Positions 26,458-34,193 of a DNA stretch of 45,206 bases are shown one piece after another. Position 1 is the stretch's first letter, and each line of letters begins with the position of its first letter. The notes under the pieces were generated by a model. The model did not search any database, was not told where the DNA came from, and was given only the letters and a program-made list of their open reading frames with translations. Position numbers and translations under genes: made by a program. Origin of the DNA: an uncultured Bacteroidota bacterium. Its GTDB lineage: Bacteria; Bacteroidota; Bacteroidia; Flavobacteriales; Flavobacteriaceae. The stretch covers positions 1-45,206 of the forward strand of contig CAIWKX010000088.1 in assembly GCA_903913315.1 (NCBI GenBank), given 5' to 3'.

Positions 26458-26667
26458 AACTCAAATTTCACCCTCCGAGGGTGAATTTCCACCCTAATAG
26501 GCTCAAATTTCAGGCAAAAAGGGTGAAATTTCATGCTATTAGGGTGAATTTTCATGCTATTAGGGTGAAATTTGAACCTAATAGGCTCAAATTTCAGGCA
26601 AAAAGGGTGAAATTTCATGCTATTAGGTTCAAATTTCACCCTCCAAGGATGAATTTTTAGCATTAAC
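26458..26667 (+). repeat. tandem array of ten 21-bp units
   Basis: The 376-bp gap between the AraC gene and the esterase gene contains ten consecutive 21-bp units, starting at 26458, 26479, 26500 and so on every 21 bp to 26647. Most follow GGgTGAAATTTCA plus 8 variable bases; TGAAATTTCA is itself a 10-bp palindrome. Units 3-4 and 7-8 are identical, and the exact match extends to 51 bp (26493-26543 and 26577-26627), so four units were probably duplicated as a block. Adjacent units can pair, for example TTCACCCT with AGGGTGAA around 26467-26485. The minus strand is open through the array (98 codons, 26367-26663) with a 7-residue period, but I do not call it a gene. Left of the array (26318-26457) I see no gene or clear promoter. 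Confidence 0.9.
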
Positions 26668-26693
26668 CTTCAAAATGAAATAGGTCAATCCAT

Positions 26694-27332
26694 TTATTGT
26701 TCCAGCCAATTTTTAAAATCAAAGAAATTTTGTGGAGCTACACCGTGACCTACAGGATATTCTTTATAAACAATGGCTATTCCTAAAGCTTTCAGTTTTG
26801 GAATGGAGTTTCTTGCCCAATCTATAGGGACTACTTGATCGACACTTCCGTGAGAAGCAAATATTTTTAATCGGCTAAAATCATTGTTTTGATAGTTTTC
26901 TGTGGCGATATCAGAATTAAAATAACCACTCATGGCCACTACACGCTGTACTTTTTCTGGATAGGAAACGGCAATTGCATAACTCAAAATAGTACCTTGA
27001 CTGAAACCAATCAAAGTGACATTGTTAGCATCTATAGGATAATTTTCGATCAACTCATCAATGAATTTGGCAATTAAATCCCTTGATTGTTGAGCTTGTC
27101 CAATATCTGAAAATTTATTTTCATCGGCATCAAAGTTAATGGCATACCAAGCATAACTTCCATACATCATATCAAAAGGTGCTCGGGCAGAAACAACATA
27201 ATACTCATCAGGAAGCTCAGTAGCAAAGGAAAATAAATCTTCTTCATTGCTACCATAGCCATGTAGTAATAGCAATAAAGGATTTTTGTCTAATTTTATT
27301 TTGGGTTCACGGATTAAATAATTTAAAGTCAT
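26694..27332 (-). CDS. alpha/beta hydrolase, phospholipase/carboxylesterase family
   Basis: This small serine esterase resembles bacterial carboxylesterase II/YpfH-type proteins. Using the ATG at 27332 gives 212 residues starting MTLNYLIREPK, the usual family start. An in-frame ATG at 27344 would add four residues and overlap the upstream gene by ten bases. In the longer numbering the oxyanion loop is LLHGYGSNEED (27-36), the nucleophile elbow is GFSQG with S115, the acid is D169 in SHGSVDQVVP, and the histidine is H200 in YPVGHGV. It has no signal peptide and is probably cytosolic. It is the last gene of a tightly packed minus-strand operon; the substrate is unknown. Confidence 0.88.
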   Translation of the reverse strand: MTLNYLIREPKIKLDKNPLLLLLHGYGSNEEDLFSFATELPDEYYVVSARAPFDMMYGSYAWYAINFDADENKFSDIGQAQQSRDLIAKFIDELIENYPIDANNVTLIGFSQGTILSYAIAVSYPEKVQRVVAMSGYFNSDIATENYQNNDFSRLKIFASHGSVDQVVPIDWARNSIPKLKALGIAIVYKEYPVGHGVAPQNFFDFKNWLEQ

Positions 27333-27334
27333 AT

Positions 27335-27985
27335 TTATTGGCATTTTTTTATTTTTAATCGTTTCATTTTCATTATAGTATCATAAGACCTAAATATTTC
27401 TAGAGCATCAGCATAAAACCATTTTCCATCCTTTTTTTCTAGATAATTATTAATTTTATTGGGCTCTAATTTTTCACTTTCGATATAATCAAATGAATTT
27501 TCATTTATTGTAAAATGTTTAATGATTTCCCAATTGTTGTTACAGAAAGAATAGATTATACAACTATTTAAACTACTATAATCACAATAATCAATAACTA
27601 ACGCAATTTCATCCTTTTTATCATTATTATTGTCGCCAATATTAATAAGACAATATACACCAAAACTAATTCCTAAATCAAGATTTTTAATTTTGTTGTT
27701 TGATGATTTTAAAGATGTCCGAATTGAATTTTTGAAGTAATAATCAACCATATTATCATATTCATCTATAAAAGGAACTTCAGTTATTACTTTTTTATAG
27801 TCACCTGAAGTATGAATTTCAAATAGAGTGTCGGTTTTTTTATCTCCATCAAAATCGCCTATAATTGATTTACTCTCTAATTTTTCAGATTTTGCTCTAG
27901 GAATTACTTTAACTACTTCATTTTTTTTAGTGAAGCTAATTAAAATAAATAGTGTAATTAAAATTAAAGATATTTTGATTTTCAT
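27335..27985 (-). CDS. exported protein with Asp-rich calcium-loop-like motifs
   Basis: I do not recognise a named family for this 216-residue protein. It starts with a signal peptide or signal anchor (residues 2-19, hydrophobic) and has no lipobox cysteine. Two Asp/Asn-rich loops, GDFDGDKKTD (about 48-57) and GDNNNDKKDE (about 118-127), resemble the calcium-binding loops of FG-GAP/VCBS-type repeats, so a small beta-propeller-like or calcium-binding periplasmic protein is possible. Its ATG shares one base with the stop codon of the preceding gene (TAATG), indicating translational coupling within the operon. Confidence 0.7.
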   Translation of the reverse strand: MKIKISLILITLFILISFTKKNEVVKVIPRAKSEKLESKSIIGDFDGDKKTDTLFEIHTSGDYKKVITEVPFIDEYDNMVDYYFKNSIRTSLKSSNNKIKNLDLGISFGVYCLINIGDNNNDKKDEIALVIDYCDYSSLNSCIIYSFCNNNWEIIKHFTINENSFDYIESEKLEPNKINNYLEKKDGKWFYADALEIFRSYDTIMKMKRLKIKKCQ

Positions 27986-28311
27986 TAAAAATTACTAAAC
28001 CATTTTTGAAACCAACTGCCTAATAAAGGTAATGGGGTTGTTTCTCCTTTGGCAGCAGTGAAAATACCATAAATTGTAAGTACTGAAATAAAAATCCACA
28101 TAGGAGCTGCAATCATAATACTTTCAAAATAACTTATTGAAATTCCTAGGGTAATAAAGGTCAATGTTAATCCCAATCCTTGACGAATGTGGAAGGATGC
28201 AAATGGGTTTTTGTTTTCAGAATTCATTGATAAGGCAATTAAAACGCCTACAATTAAAATATAACTTGTGATGGCTGCTGATTTTCCTTCATCTATGGTT
28301 TGTCTGTCCAT
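27985..28311 (-). CDS. DUF4870/Tic20-like small membrane protein
   Basis: The 108-residue protein has three hydrophobic helices (about 14-30, 45-65 and 68-86). It carries the pattern NPFASFHIRQGLGL (35-48) typical of the DUF4870 family, also annotated in Bacteroidota as an import component protein. It should sit in the inner membrane; its function is unknown. Both its start and its stop overlap neighbouring genes by one base (TAATG at each junction), so it is part of the same operon as the dihydroorotase homologue and the exported protein. Confidence 0.8.
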   Translation of the reverse strand: MDRQTIDEGKSAAITSYILIVGVLIALSMNSENKNPFASFHIRQGLGLTLTFITLGISISYFESIMIAAPMWIFISVLTIYGIFTAAKGETTPLPLLGSWFQKWFSNF

Positions 28312-29564
28312 TATGCTAAAATTAAAGTACCTTTATTATAAATTCCGATCGCTTTTCCTTTCATTTTGGAGTCTAAAAAAGCGGAGTTTTTTGATTTTGA
28401 AAGGATATTTTCTTTTGTAAATGTCCAGTCGTTTTCAGTGGTAAAGAGTGTTAAATTGGCTAAATTACCTTGTGCTATTTCAGTAGACTTTAATTTAAAA
28501 ATAGTTCTTCCAGCAGTAAGTTTTTCCACAATTTTATCTAATGGTAAGACAGTTAGCAATGCTCCAAAAGCACTTTCTAATCCGATGGTTCCATTTTTAG
28601 CCAAATCAAATTCCATCTTTTTGTGTTCTATATCTATCGGATTGTGATCAGAAGTAATAGCATCAATGGTATTGTCTAAAACGCCTTTGATTAAAGCAAT
28701 TCTATCTAAGTTAGTTCGCAAGGGCGGCGCTACTTTATAGCGCGAATCAAATCCATCCAATTTTTCATCGGTTAAAACTAAATTATGTACTGCTACACTA
28801 CAAGTAACTTGCAATCCTTTATTTTTAGCTTCTCGAATTAGTGCTACTGATTTTGTGGTAGAAATAGTTGGAATGTGTAATTTACCTCCAGTATATTCCA
28901 AAAGAAAAAGATTTCTAGCAACCATCAATTCTTCTGCTAGATTCGGAATGCCTTTAAGTCCCAATCGTGTGGAAACAATTCCTTCATTTACAACACCACT
29001 TCCTTTTATTTTTTCATCTTGGCAAAAAGCAATCACCAATCCATCAAAATCTTGTACATATTGCAATCCTATTTTTAATAAGTTGGCATTGGATATCGTC
29101 TTTCCATAATCACCAAAAGCAATCGCACCAGAATTTTTCATATCGAATAATTCGGCTAAATCAATTCCTTCGCTATTTTTGGTAAATGCTCCTATTGGAA
29201 ATACATCCGTAGCTAAATGATTGGCTTTTTGTTGTACAAATTGAATTTGTGATTGGTTGTCAAGGATAGGGAAGGTATTGGGTTGTAATGCAACTCCTGT
29301 AAAACCACTCTTAGCCGCAACGTTCAATCCATTAGCAATTGTTTCGCGATCTTCATATCCGGGTTCACCCAATGATACGCTGCTATCAAACCATCCTTGT
29401 GAAAGATGTAAATCAGGATGAGTAATTTCTTCAAAGTCAGCTTCGGGAGGGAGATTTTTTCCAATTTTTTCAATGATAGTGTTATTGATTTTTACATCCA
29501 CCACTTGGTTGTGAAAAGAACTGCTTGGGTCAATAATCTTTGCCTCTCTGATTATGATTTTCAT
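28311..29564 (-). CDS. dihydroorotase-like protein lacking metal ligands (pseudo-dihydroorotase)
   Basis: This 417-residue amidohydrolase-superfamily protein belongs to the class I dihydroorotase group. The start is taken at 29564, because MKIIIREAKIIDP is the usual family start and its ATG overlaps the upstream stop as ATGA. The overall fold signatures remain (APPLR at 279-283, SDHNP at 305-309, LTLF near the end), but the metal site is lost. The family motif D-x-H-V-H-L-R-E-P-G reads D60-S-S-V-S-L-G-E-P-G, replacing both histidines and the substrate arginine. The next ligand histidine is F180 in AFCQDE, and the His of H-V-S-T is T233 in HIPTIST. Catalysis of dihydroorotate formation is therefore unlikely. 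By analogy with the inactive PyrC' of Pseudomonas it could be structural, but it sits in an operon with a BatA-like protein rather than pyrimidine genes. Confidence 0.85.
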   Translation of the reverse strand: MKIIIREAKIIDPSSSFHNQVVDVKINNTIIEKIGKNLPPEADFEEITHPDLHLSQGWFDSSVSLGEPGYEDRETIANGLNVAAKSGFTGVALQPNTFPILDNQSQIQFVQQKANHLATDVFPIGAFTKNSEGIDLAELFDMKNSGAIAFGDYGKTISNANLLKIGLQYVQDFDGLVIAFCQDEKIKGSGVVNEGIVSTRLGLKGIPNLAEELMVARNLFLLEYTGGKLHIPTISTTKSVALIREAKNKGLQVTCSVAVHNLVLTDEKLDGFDSRYKVAPPLRTNLDRIALIKGVLDNTIDAITSDHNPIDIEHKKMEFDLAKNGTIGLESAFGALLTVLPLDKIVEKLTAGRTIFKLKSTEIAQGNLANLTLFTTENDWTFTKENILSKSKNSAFLDSKMKGKAIGIYNKGTLILA

Positions 29565-31489
29565 TTTACAAACTTTTGAATTAAAACCTCCAATGCCACA
29601 AATAATAATGCTAAAATAACAAACCATTTCCAGAGTTGATTGTCAGCTCGATTGGCTTGTAAGGTGTCAAATATAGAATCGACATTGCTGATTTCTTTAT
29701 AATCAGAAAGGGCGCTCGTATTGATATTTGCTAAATTACTTTCGGTTCTATTATAATTAAAACTAATATTTTCCAGAGATTGATTATTGTTGAATACACT
29801 AAAATTACCAGCTTCTTTAGGATTATCATTAAAAGTTAGTTTTACTTTGCTATTCAATATTTGTTGTACAGGAATAAAGCTTTCTTTACTATTTTTTACG
29901 GTAACAATTTCATCTTTGCTCAATTGGGTTGAAACAATAAAGGGTTTGTTTTCTTCAATAATTAAAGCTGTAATTCCTGCTTTTTGAGCATTTTGACCCA
30001 TATTGTAAAAAGTTGGGACAATGATAGGTGAGTTTTGAAAATTACTATTCGCTTTATTTATAGGTGCAGCAAAAACATAAACAGATGAGATGCCAGTTTG
30101 AATGGCACTCAAGAACGAAGTTTGATCGCTATATCCTAAAACCATGGGAGCCGAATTGCTAATTTCGAAAGAAGTTTTAGTATTTGGATATTGAAAGTTT
30201 TCTACTTTCTTTTCAAAAACACTACTAAACAAGGGATGGCTAAAATTGATTTTAGTGACCATTTTTTCAGAAGTTCCTAAAGATTTGAATTGAATTCCTC
30301 CAAAATTGGACAAGAAGGTATTCATGTTGGTTGGGGAACATTCAGCATTTGGAATTAAAATTACATTTCCTCCTTTTTCTAGGAATGATTTTAAAGTCGT
30401 TTGCAACGCTTGTGGAATATCTTTCAACTCATTTAAGATAATAGCATCTTGTTTATCTAGTATATTATAATCTAAAGATTGAATTGAAAAATTGGAATAA
30501 TTAAATTCAGCAGCACTATAAATTTTTGAAAGGAAACCACTTTTTTCGGGTTCTCCAATACTGATAACGTTGCTTTTCATTGGTTTTGAAAGACTGAAAT
30601 AATAGGTATTATCATACTCCAAACTATTGTCTGAAATACTAACATAACCATGAAAATCTTCTTTTGGGATAGTGAAGTTAACCGTTTTGGTTTTGGCTTC
30701 AAAATTCAGTAATGTTTTTGCAATTAGCTTGTTTTTATTGTATAAAGCAATTGGAATGTCTTTAAAACCGTCTCCGTAAGCACTTAATTTTACTCCAATT
30801 TCATAGAATTTATCCATGGTTTGGTTGATAAAAACACTATCAATTGAAACGTTATTTGTTTTCTCCGCTTTTGGTAAGATGAAATATAGATTTTCATCGT
30901 CTTTGGTTTTCTTTATTGGGTTGGGTTGTAAACCAACGGCATCCGTAATGACCACAATATCTTTATTGAAGGCCGATTTATGTGCTTTTATTTTAGCTAA
31001 CAGATGATCCAATTGAAAAGAGGAAGCACTGTATTTTAAATTTTGTAATTCTTTTTGAATCGATTTGATATCGGTATTCCAATAATTATCTGAGCAAGTA
31101 ACTAAGGAAAAATTGGCATTTTCAGGTGTGTGTTCCAATAAATCTTGAACGGCACGTTTTAGTAATTCGCCTTTCTGTCCTTTGGCTTGCATGCTGAAGG
31201 AATTATCCAAGACTATGTACAATTCATTAGTGGCATTTTTACTGTCTTTGGCTTTAAAAAAAGGCTGTGCAAAAGCAATAATCATAAAGGCTAACAGTAA
31301 CAATCTTGCGGCAAGAAGTAAATATTTTTTAAGATTGGAACTTTTACGAGTTTGAATAGCAAGTTCTTTCAGGAACTTTACATTGGTGAAATATTCGGTT
31401 TTGAATTTTCGTAATTGAAAAAGATGCACCAGAATTGGAATAACCAATAAGAATAGGAAATAAAGAATTTCTGGATGTTTGAATTGCAT
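29561..31489 (-). CDS. BatA-like membrane protein with VWA domain
   Basis: The 642-residue protein starts with a BatA N-terminal domain (about 1-80) holding two membrane segments (8-24 and 56-75). A von Willebrand factor A domain follows, with the MIDAS motif DNSFS at 95-99 and VITDAVG later. A long periplasmic region (about 210-610) and a final transmembrane helix (WKWFVILALLFVALEVLI) complete it. Proteins of this build are common in Bacteroidota, often near Bat aerotolerance loci. The role is unclear; an extracytoplasmic metal-dependent binding scaffold is a reasonable inference. It is the first gene of the five-gene operon, and its stop overlaps the next start (ATGA). Confidence 0.88.
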   Translation of the reverse strand: MQFKHPEILYFLFLLVIPILVHLFQLRKFKTEYFTNVKFLKELAIQTRKSSNLKKYLLLAARLLLLAFMIIAFAQPFFKAKDSKNATNELYIVLDNSFSMQAKGQKGELLKRAVQDLLEHTPENANFSLVTCSDNYWNTDIKSIQKELQNLKYSASSFQLDHLLAKIKAHKSAFNKDIVVITDAVGLQPNPIKKTKDDENLYFILPKAEKTNNVSIDSVFINQTMDKFYEIGVKLSAYGDGFKDIPIALYNKNKLIAKTLLNFEAKTKTVNFTIPKEDFHGYVSISDNSLEYDNTYYFSLSKPMKSNVISIGEPEKSGFLSKIYSAAEFNYSNFSIQSLDYNILDKQDAIILNELKDIPQALQTTLKSFLEKGGNVILIPNAECSPTNMNTFLSNFGGIQFKSLGTSEKMVTKINFSHPLFSSVFEKKVENFQYPNTKTSFEISNSAPMVLGYSDQTSFLSAIQTGISSVYVFAAPINKANSNFQNSPIIVPTFYNMGQNAQKAGITALIIEENKPFIVSTQLSKDEIVTVKNSKESFIPVQQILNSKVKLTFNDNPKEAGNFSVFNNNQSLENISFNYNRTESNLANINTSALSDYKEISNVDSIFDTLQANRADNQLWKWFVILALLFVALEVLIQKFVK

Positions 31490-31552
31490 TTTTTAAAAAG
31501 GTTTACTTCACAATCGGTTATTTTATTGTGGAGTTCAGTGATTTTTAATTGT

Positions 31553-31560
31553 CAAAAGTA
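31553..31560 (-). promoter_or_regulatory. candidate -7 box for the BatA-like operon
   Basis: The minus strand reads TACTTTTG here, matching TAnnTTTG, 63 bp upstream of the ATG at 31489. No TTG is found 17-23 bp further upstream. Next to it, the 12-mer AAAGTTTAAAAG occurs twice with a 15-bp period (31573-31584 and 31588-31599), adding a short AT-rich direct repeat to this 147-bp gap. Confidence 0.45.
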
Positions 31561-31636
31561 ACAAAAACTTTAAAAGTTTAAAAGGTTAAAGTTTAAAAGT
31601 TTCATAATAATGACATCTATTTCTAATTACAGAATA

Positions 31637-32980
31637 CTATTTTTTCTTCTTCGCATCGCGTTTACGTTCCACACCACGATTTCTTGATTCGGTTTTTCTT
31701 GGTTTTGTTTTGGCTGGACCACCAAGATTTACTTTTTGATTCTTTTTGGACTTTTCATGGAAGGCTTCTCCGCCTTCTTTTTTGACACGTTTCAAAAGTT
31801 GTTTGACTTTCTTTTTGTCTTTTTCAAATTCTAATAATCGAACAGCAACTTCAACTCCTACTGGAAAATCAATAAATTGGATTTCTTTTTCCATCAAAAT
31901 CTCGGCTTGAATTTGAATTTCCTCTTCACTAGGACTAATAAAACTAATAGCGGTTCCCGATTTATCGGCGCGACCTGTTCTACCAATTCTGTGGATGTAT
32001 TGTTCTGGAATTTCTGTAAACTCAAAATTAATCACATGCGTTACATCTGAAATGTCTAATCCACGAGCCATAACATCGGTTGTGATAATACCTCTTAATT
32101 CACCCGCTTGAAATGATGCCATTGTATTCAAACGATAATTCTGTGATTTGTTAGAGTGAATGACACCAAATTGCTCGGGATAAATTTCTTCAATACTGTT
32201 GGCAATCAAATCCACCGTTTTTTTGTTATTGGCAAAGATTAAAACACGTGAAGTGCTTTCGTCTGTGGCTAAAAGGTGATTTAATAGATTTATTTTAGTT
32301 AAGAAATTAGGCGCATAATAACCCAGTTGTTCTATTTTTTCTAATGGTGTTCCCGATGCTGCTAAAGATACTTCTTCGGGCAATTCAAAATATTCATCCA
32401 ACATAGCATCTACATCATCGGTCATAGTAGCTGAAAATAGAATGTTTTGACGTTTGTTACTCATCATCGTTAGCAACGATGTTACTTGAAAACGAAATCC
32501 TAGATTTAAGATTTCATCAAACTCATCAATGACTAATTTTTGAAGCGAATCAAAACGAATAACGTTGTCTAAAGCCAAATCCATGGTTCGTCCAGGAGTT
32601 CCAACCAAAATGTCGATCCCTTGATATACAGCTTTTTTTTGTGTATTGATATTAACACCACCATAAATACCAAGCGTTCTTACGGACATGTATTTGGTCA
32701 GGCTTTCAATCACTTCTACAATTTGAACCACCAATTCACGAGTTGGAACAATAATAACCACACGAGCTGAATCAGTATTGACAAATTTCCATTGTTTTAA
32801 TAAAGGTAATAAATACGCCAAGGTTTTACCTGTACCGGTTTGTGCAATTCCCATTACGTCACGTCCTGACATGATTACTGAAAAAGATTTTTCTTGTATT
32901 GGAGTAGGAGTGGTTAGCCCCATTTCGTCAACTGCTTTTTGTAAAGATTTAGGAAGATTAAATTGCTCAAAAGTATTCAT
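31637..32980 (-). CDS. DEAD-box family RNA helicase
   Basis: This 447-residue superfamily 2 RNA helicase unwinds short RNA duplexes with ATP. Motifs in order are the Q motif (FNLP..PTPIQ, 7-29), motif I AQTGTGKT (46-53), PTREL (79-83), TPGR (128-131), motif II DEFD (152-155), SAT (183-185), and the C-terminal RecA domain with ARGLDI and HRIGRTGR. Motif II is DEFD rather than DEAD, a tolerated change since the first D and E are kept. A lysine/arginine-rich tail of about 45 residues probably binds RNA. Likely roles are ribosome assembly or cold-adapted mRNA turnover, as for RhlE-type helicases. It is a single-gene unit with its own -7 box. Confidence 0.93.
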   Translation of the reverse strand: MNTFEQFNLPKSLQKAVDEMGLTTPTPIQEKSFSVIMSGRDVMGIAQTGTGKTLAYLLPLLKQWKFVNTDSARVVIIVPTRELVVQIVEVIESLTKYMSVRTLGIYGGVNINTQKKAVYQGIDILVGTPGRTMDLALDNVIRFDSLQKLVIDEFDEILNLGFRFQVTSLLTMMSNKRQNILFSATMTDDVDAMLDEYFELPEEVSLAASGTPLEKIEQLGYYAPNFLTKINLLNHLLATDESTSRVLIFANNKKTVDLIANSIEEIYPEQFGVIHSNKSQNYRLNTMASFQAGELRGIITTDVMARGLDISDVTHVINFEFTEIPEQYIHRIGRTGRADKSGTAISFISPSEEEIQIQAEILMEKEIQFIDFPVGVEVAVRLLEFEKDKKKVKQLLKRVKKEGGEAFHEKSKKNQKVNLGGPAKTKPRKTESRNRGVERKRDAKKKK

Positions 32981-32996
32981 TGCGTATTATTTTTCG

Positions 32997-33004
32997 CAAA
33001 GGTA
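32997..33004 (-). promoter_or_regulatory. candidate -7 box of the DEAD-box helicase promoter
   Basis: The minus strand reads TACCTTTG, matching TAnnTTTG, only 17 bp upstream of the ATG, which would give a very short leader. No TTG is found at the expected spacing. The remaining part of this 447-bp gap, from 33005 to about 33140, shows no gene or clear signal. Confidence 0.45.
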
Positions 33005-33168
33005 GGGAATTCTTTTTTGGGAGGGGAAAGGTGTTTCTTTGTTTAATTTTTGAATCCTTTTCTAAAAAGCAATTATTTTTAATCTACTATAAATAGTATT
33101 TCATAAATATAAATTAGTTGTCAAATTCAAAAATAATTTAGTAGAAAACGGCTTTATTGTAGGCTAAA

Positions 33169-33226
33169 TTCTACAAAAAAAAATAGTGCTTTCTACTTCC
33201 AATTGTTAATACACTACCTACTTTTG
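33169..33226 (+). promoter_or_regulatory. response-regulator promoter with paired TTCTAC boxes
   Basis: TTCTAC occurs at 33169-33174 and 33191-33196 (22-bp period), followed by a -7 box TACTTTTG at 33219-33226, 28 bp from the start of the second box. The extended boxes are ATTCTACAA and TTTCTACTT. A further inverted copy (GTAGAA) lies at 33141-33146. The same arrangement with identical spacings precedes the gene at 34194. Transcription would start near 33233, leaving a leader of about 195 bases that holds a weak hairpin (AAAGAAC with GTTCTTT, 33343-33362) and no evident small gene. Confidence 0.72.
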
Positions 33227-33427
33227 CGAATCAAACATTAAGAGTTGTTCAACTATAAAAGTGATTAAATAGTGATGAAAGTTCTGCAAAAAAAATGTTT
33301 AGTATTTGATGAAATAATTTTTGTCAAAAGTCAGTTGAAAAAAAAGAACTAAAATGTTCTTTATTGCACAATCAAAAAAAAATATTAATAATGAACGATA
33401 GCGCTATATAAATTAAAATTTGAAGTT

Positions 33428-34078
33428 ATGTTTATAAAAGAGAATTTAAGTTTTTTGCTTACTGATAATCATAGTGTGGTTAGAAAAGGGTTTAGTCTAA
33501 TAATTGAAGAATTAGTAGATAAACCTATAATTTATCATTCGTCAAGTATTGCCGAAACCATTCAAATTATAAAAAAAAATAAAATTGATATTTTAATTTT
33601 AGACATTAATTTTCCTAAAGGTAATAATACCGACATTGTATCGGAAATAAGAGAAATTAATTTGGAAATAAAAATATTAATGTTTTCAGCGATTGAAGAA
33701 GATATATATGCTTTGAGATATATTAATGCTGGCGCAAATGGATTTTTGAATAAAACGAGTTCTGAAATGGAAATGAAAGAAGCTGTAAGTACATTTATTC
33801 AAACAGGAAAATATTTTACACCTCATATAAAAGAAAAAATAGTAGATAAATTCATGTATAAAAAGAATTTGAATCCAATAGATCAATTATCTGATCGAGA
33901 AATGGAAATAGCTTTATTATTGATAAAAGGGTATGGAAATCTTGAAATTTCTTTAATGAAAATGATTCAACCTACAACAGTAAGTACCTATAAGAAAAGA
34001 ATTTTTGAAAAATTAAGTATCGATAATTTAGTTTCATTGATTCATATAATGAATCCATTTAATAATGAAATTAACTAG
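33428..34078 (+). CDS. LuxR/NarL-family response regulator
   Basis: The 216-residue protein has a receiver domain (about 6-125) and a LuxR-type helix-turn-helix (about 151-210, LSDREMEIALLLIKGYGNLE and then TTVSTYKKRIFEKL). The phosphoacceptor is D59 in ILILDINFP, the switch serine is S87, and the conserved lysine is K109 in LNKTS. The acid pocket reads T-D13-N14-H rather than D-D, so one acidic metal ligand is replaced by asparagine. No histidine kinase gene is nearby, so it is an orphan in this window. The paired TTCTAC boxes in its own promoter and in that of the next operon suggest autoregulation and a nearby target, which is inference. Confidence 0.92.
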   Translation: MFIKENLSFLLTDNHSVVRKGFSLIIEELVDKPIIYHSSSIAETIQIIKKNKIDILILDINFPKGNNTDIVSEIREINLEIKILMFSAIEEDIYALRYINAGANGFLNKTSSEMEMKEAVSTFIQTGKYFTPHIKEKIVDKFMYKKNLNPIDQLSDREMEIALLLIKGYGNLEISLMKMIQPTTVSTYKKRIFEKLSIDNLVSLIHIMNPFNNEIN

Positions 34079-34112
34079 AATTTATATTAGATTTTAAAAT
34101 TTATCGAAATCA

Positions 34113-34170
34113 TTCTACAATTGAAACCAGATAATTCTACTTTTTAATTCAACATAAGTCCATAATTTTG
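34113..34170 (+). promoter_or_regulatory. promoter of the membrane/OMP operon with paired TTCTAC boxes
   Basis: TTCTAC at 34113-34118 and 34135-34140 (22-bp period) is followed by TAATTTTG at 34163-34170, 28 bp from the start of the second box. The first extended box, ATTCTACAA, is identical to the one at 33168-33176; the second, ATTCTACTT, differs from its partner by one base. The -7 box is 24 bp before the GTG start at 34194. No TTG lies at -33, consistent with an activator-dependent promoter. Confidence 0.72.
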
Positions 34171-34193
34171 CCTTTAATTAATACAATATAAAC

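Noticed and set aside
26367..26663. 98-codon minus-strand open frame across the 21-bp repeats
   Set aside because: The open frame is a by-product of the 21-bp period. The translated 7-residue repeats look like no known domain and the non-repeat part has no family pattern. It is kept as a question in the repeat finding.
26458..26667. Possible CRISPR array
   Set aside because: The units are contiguous 21-mers with no unique spacers, and no cas genes are nearby.
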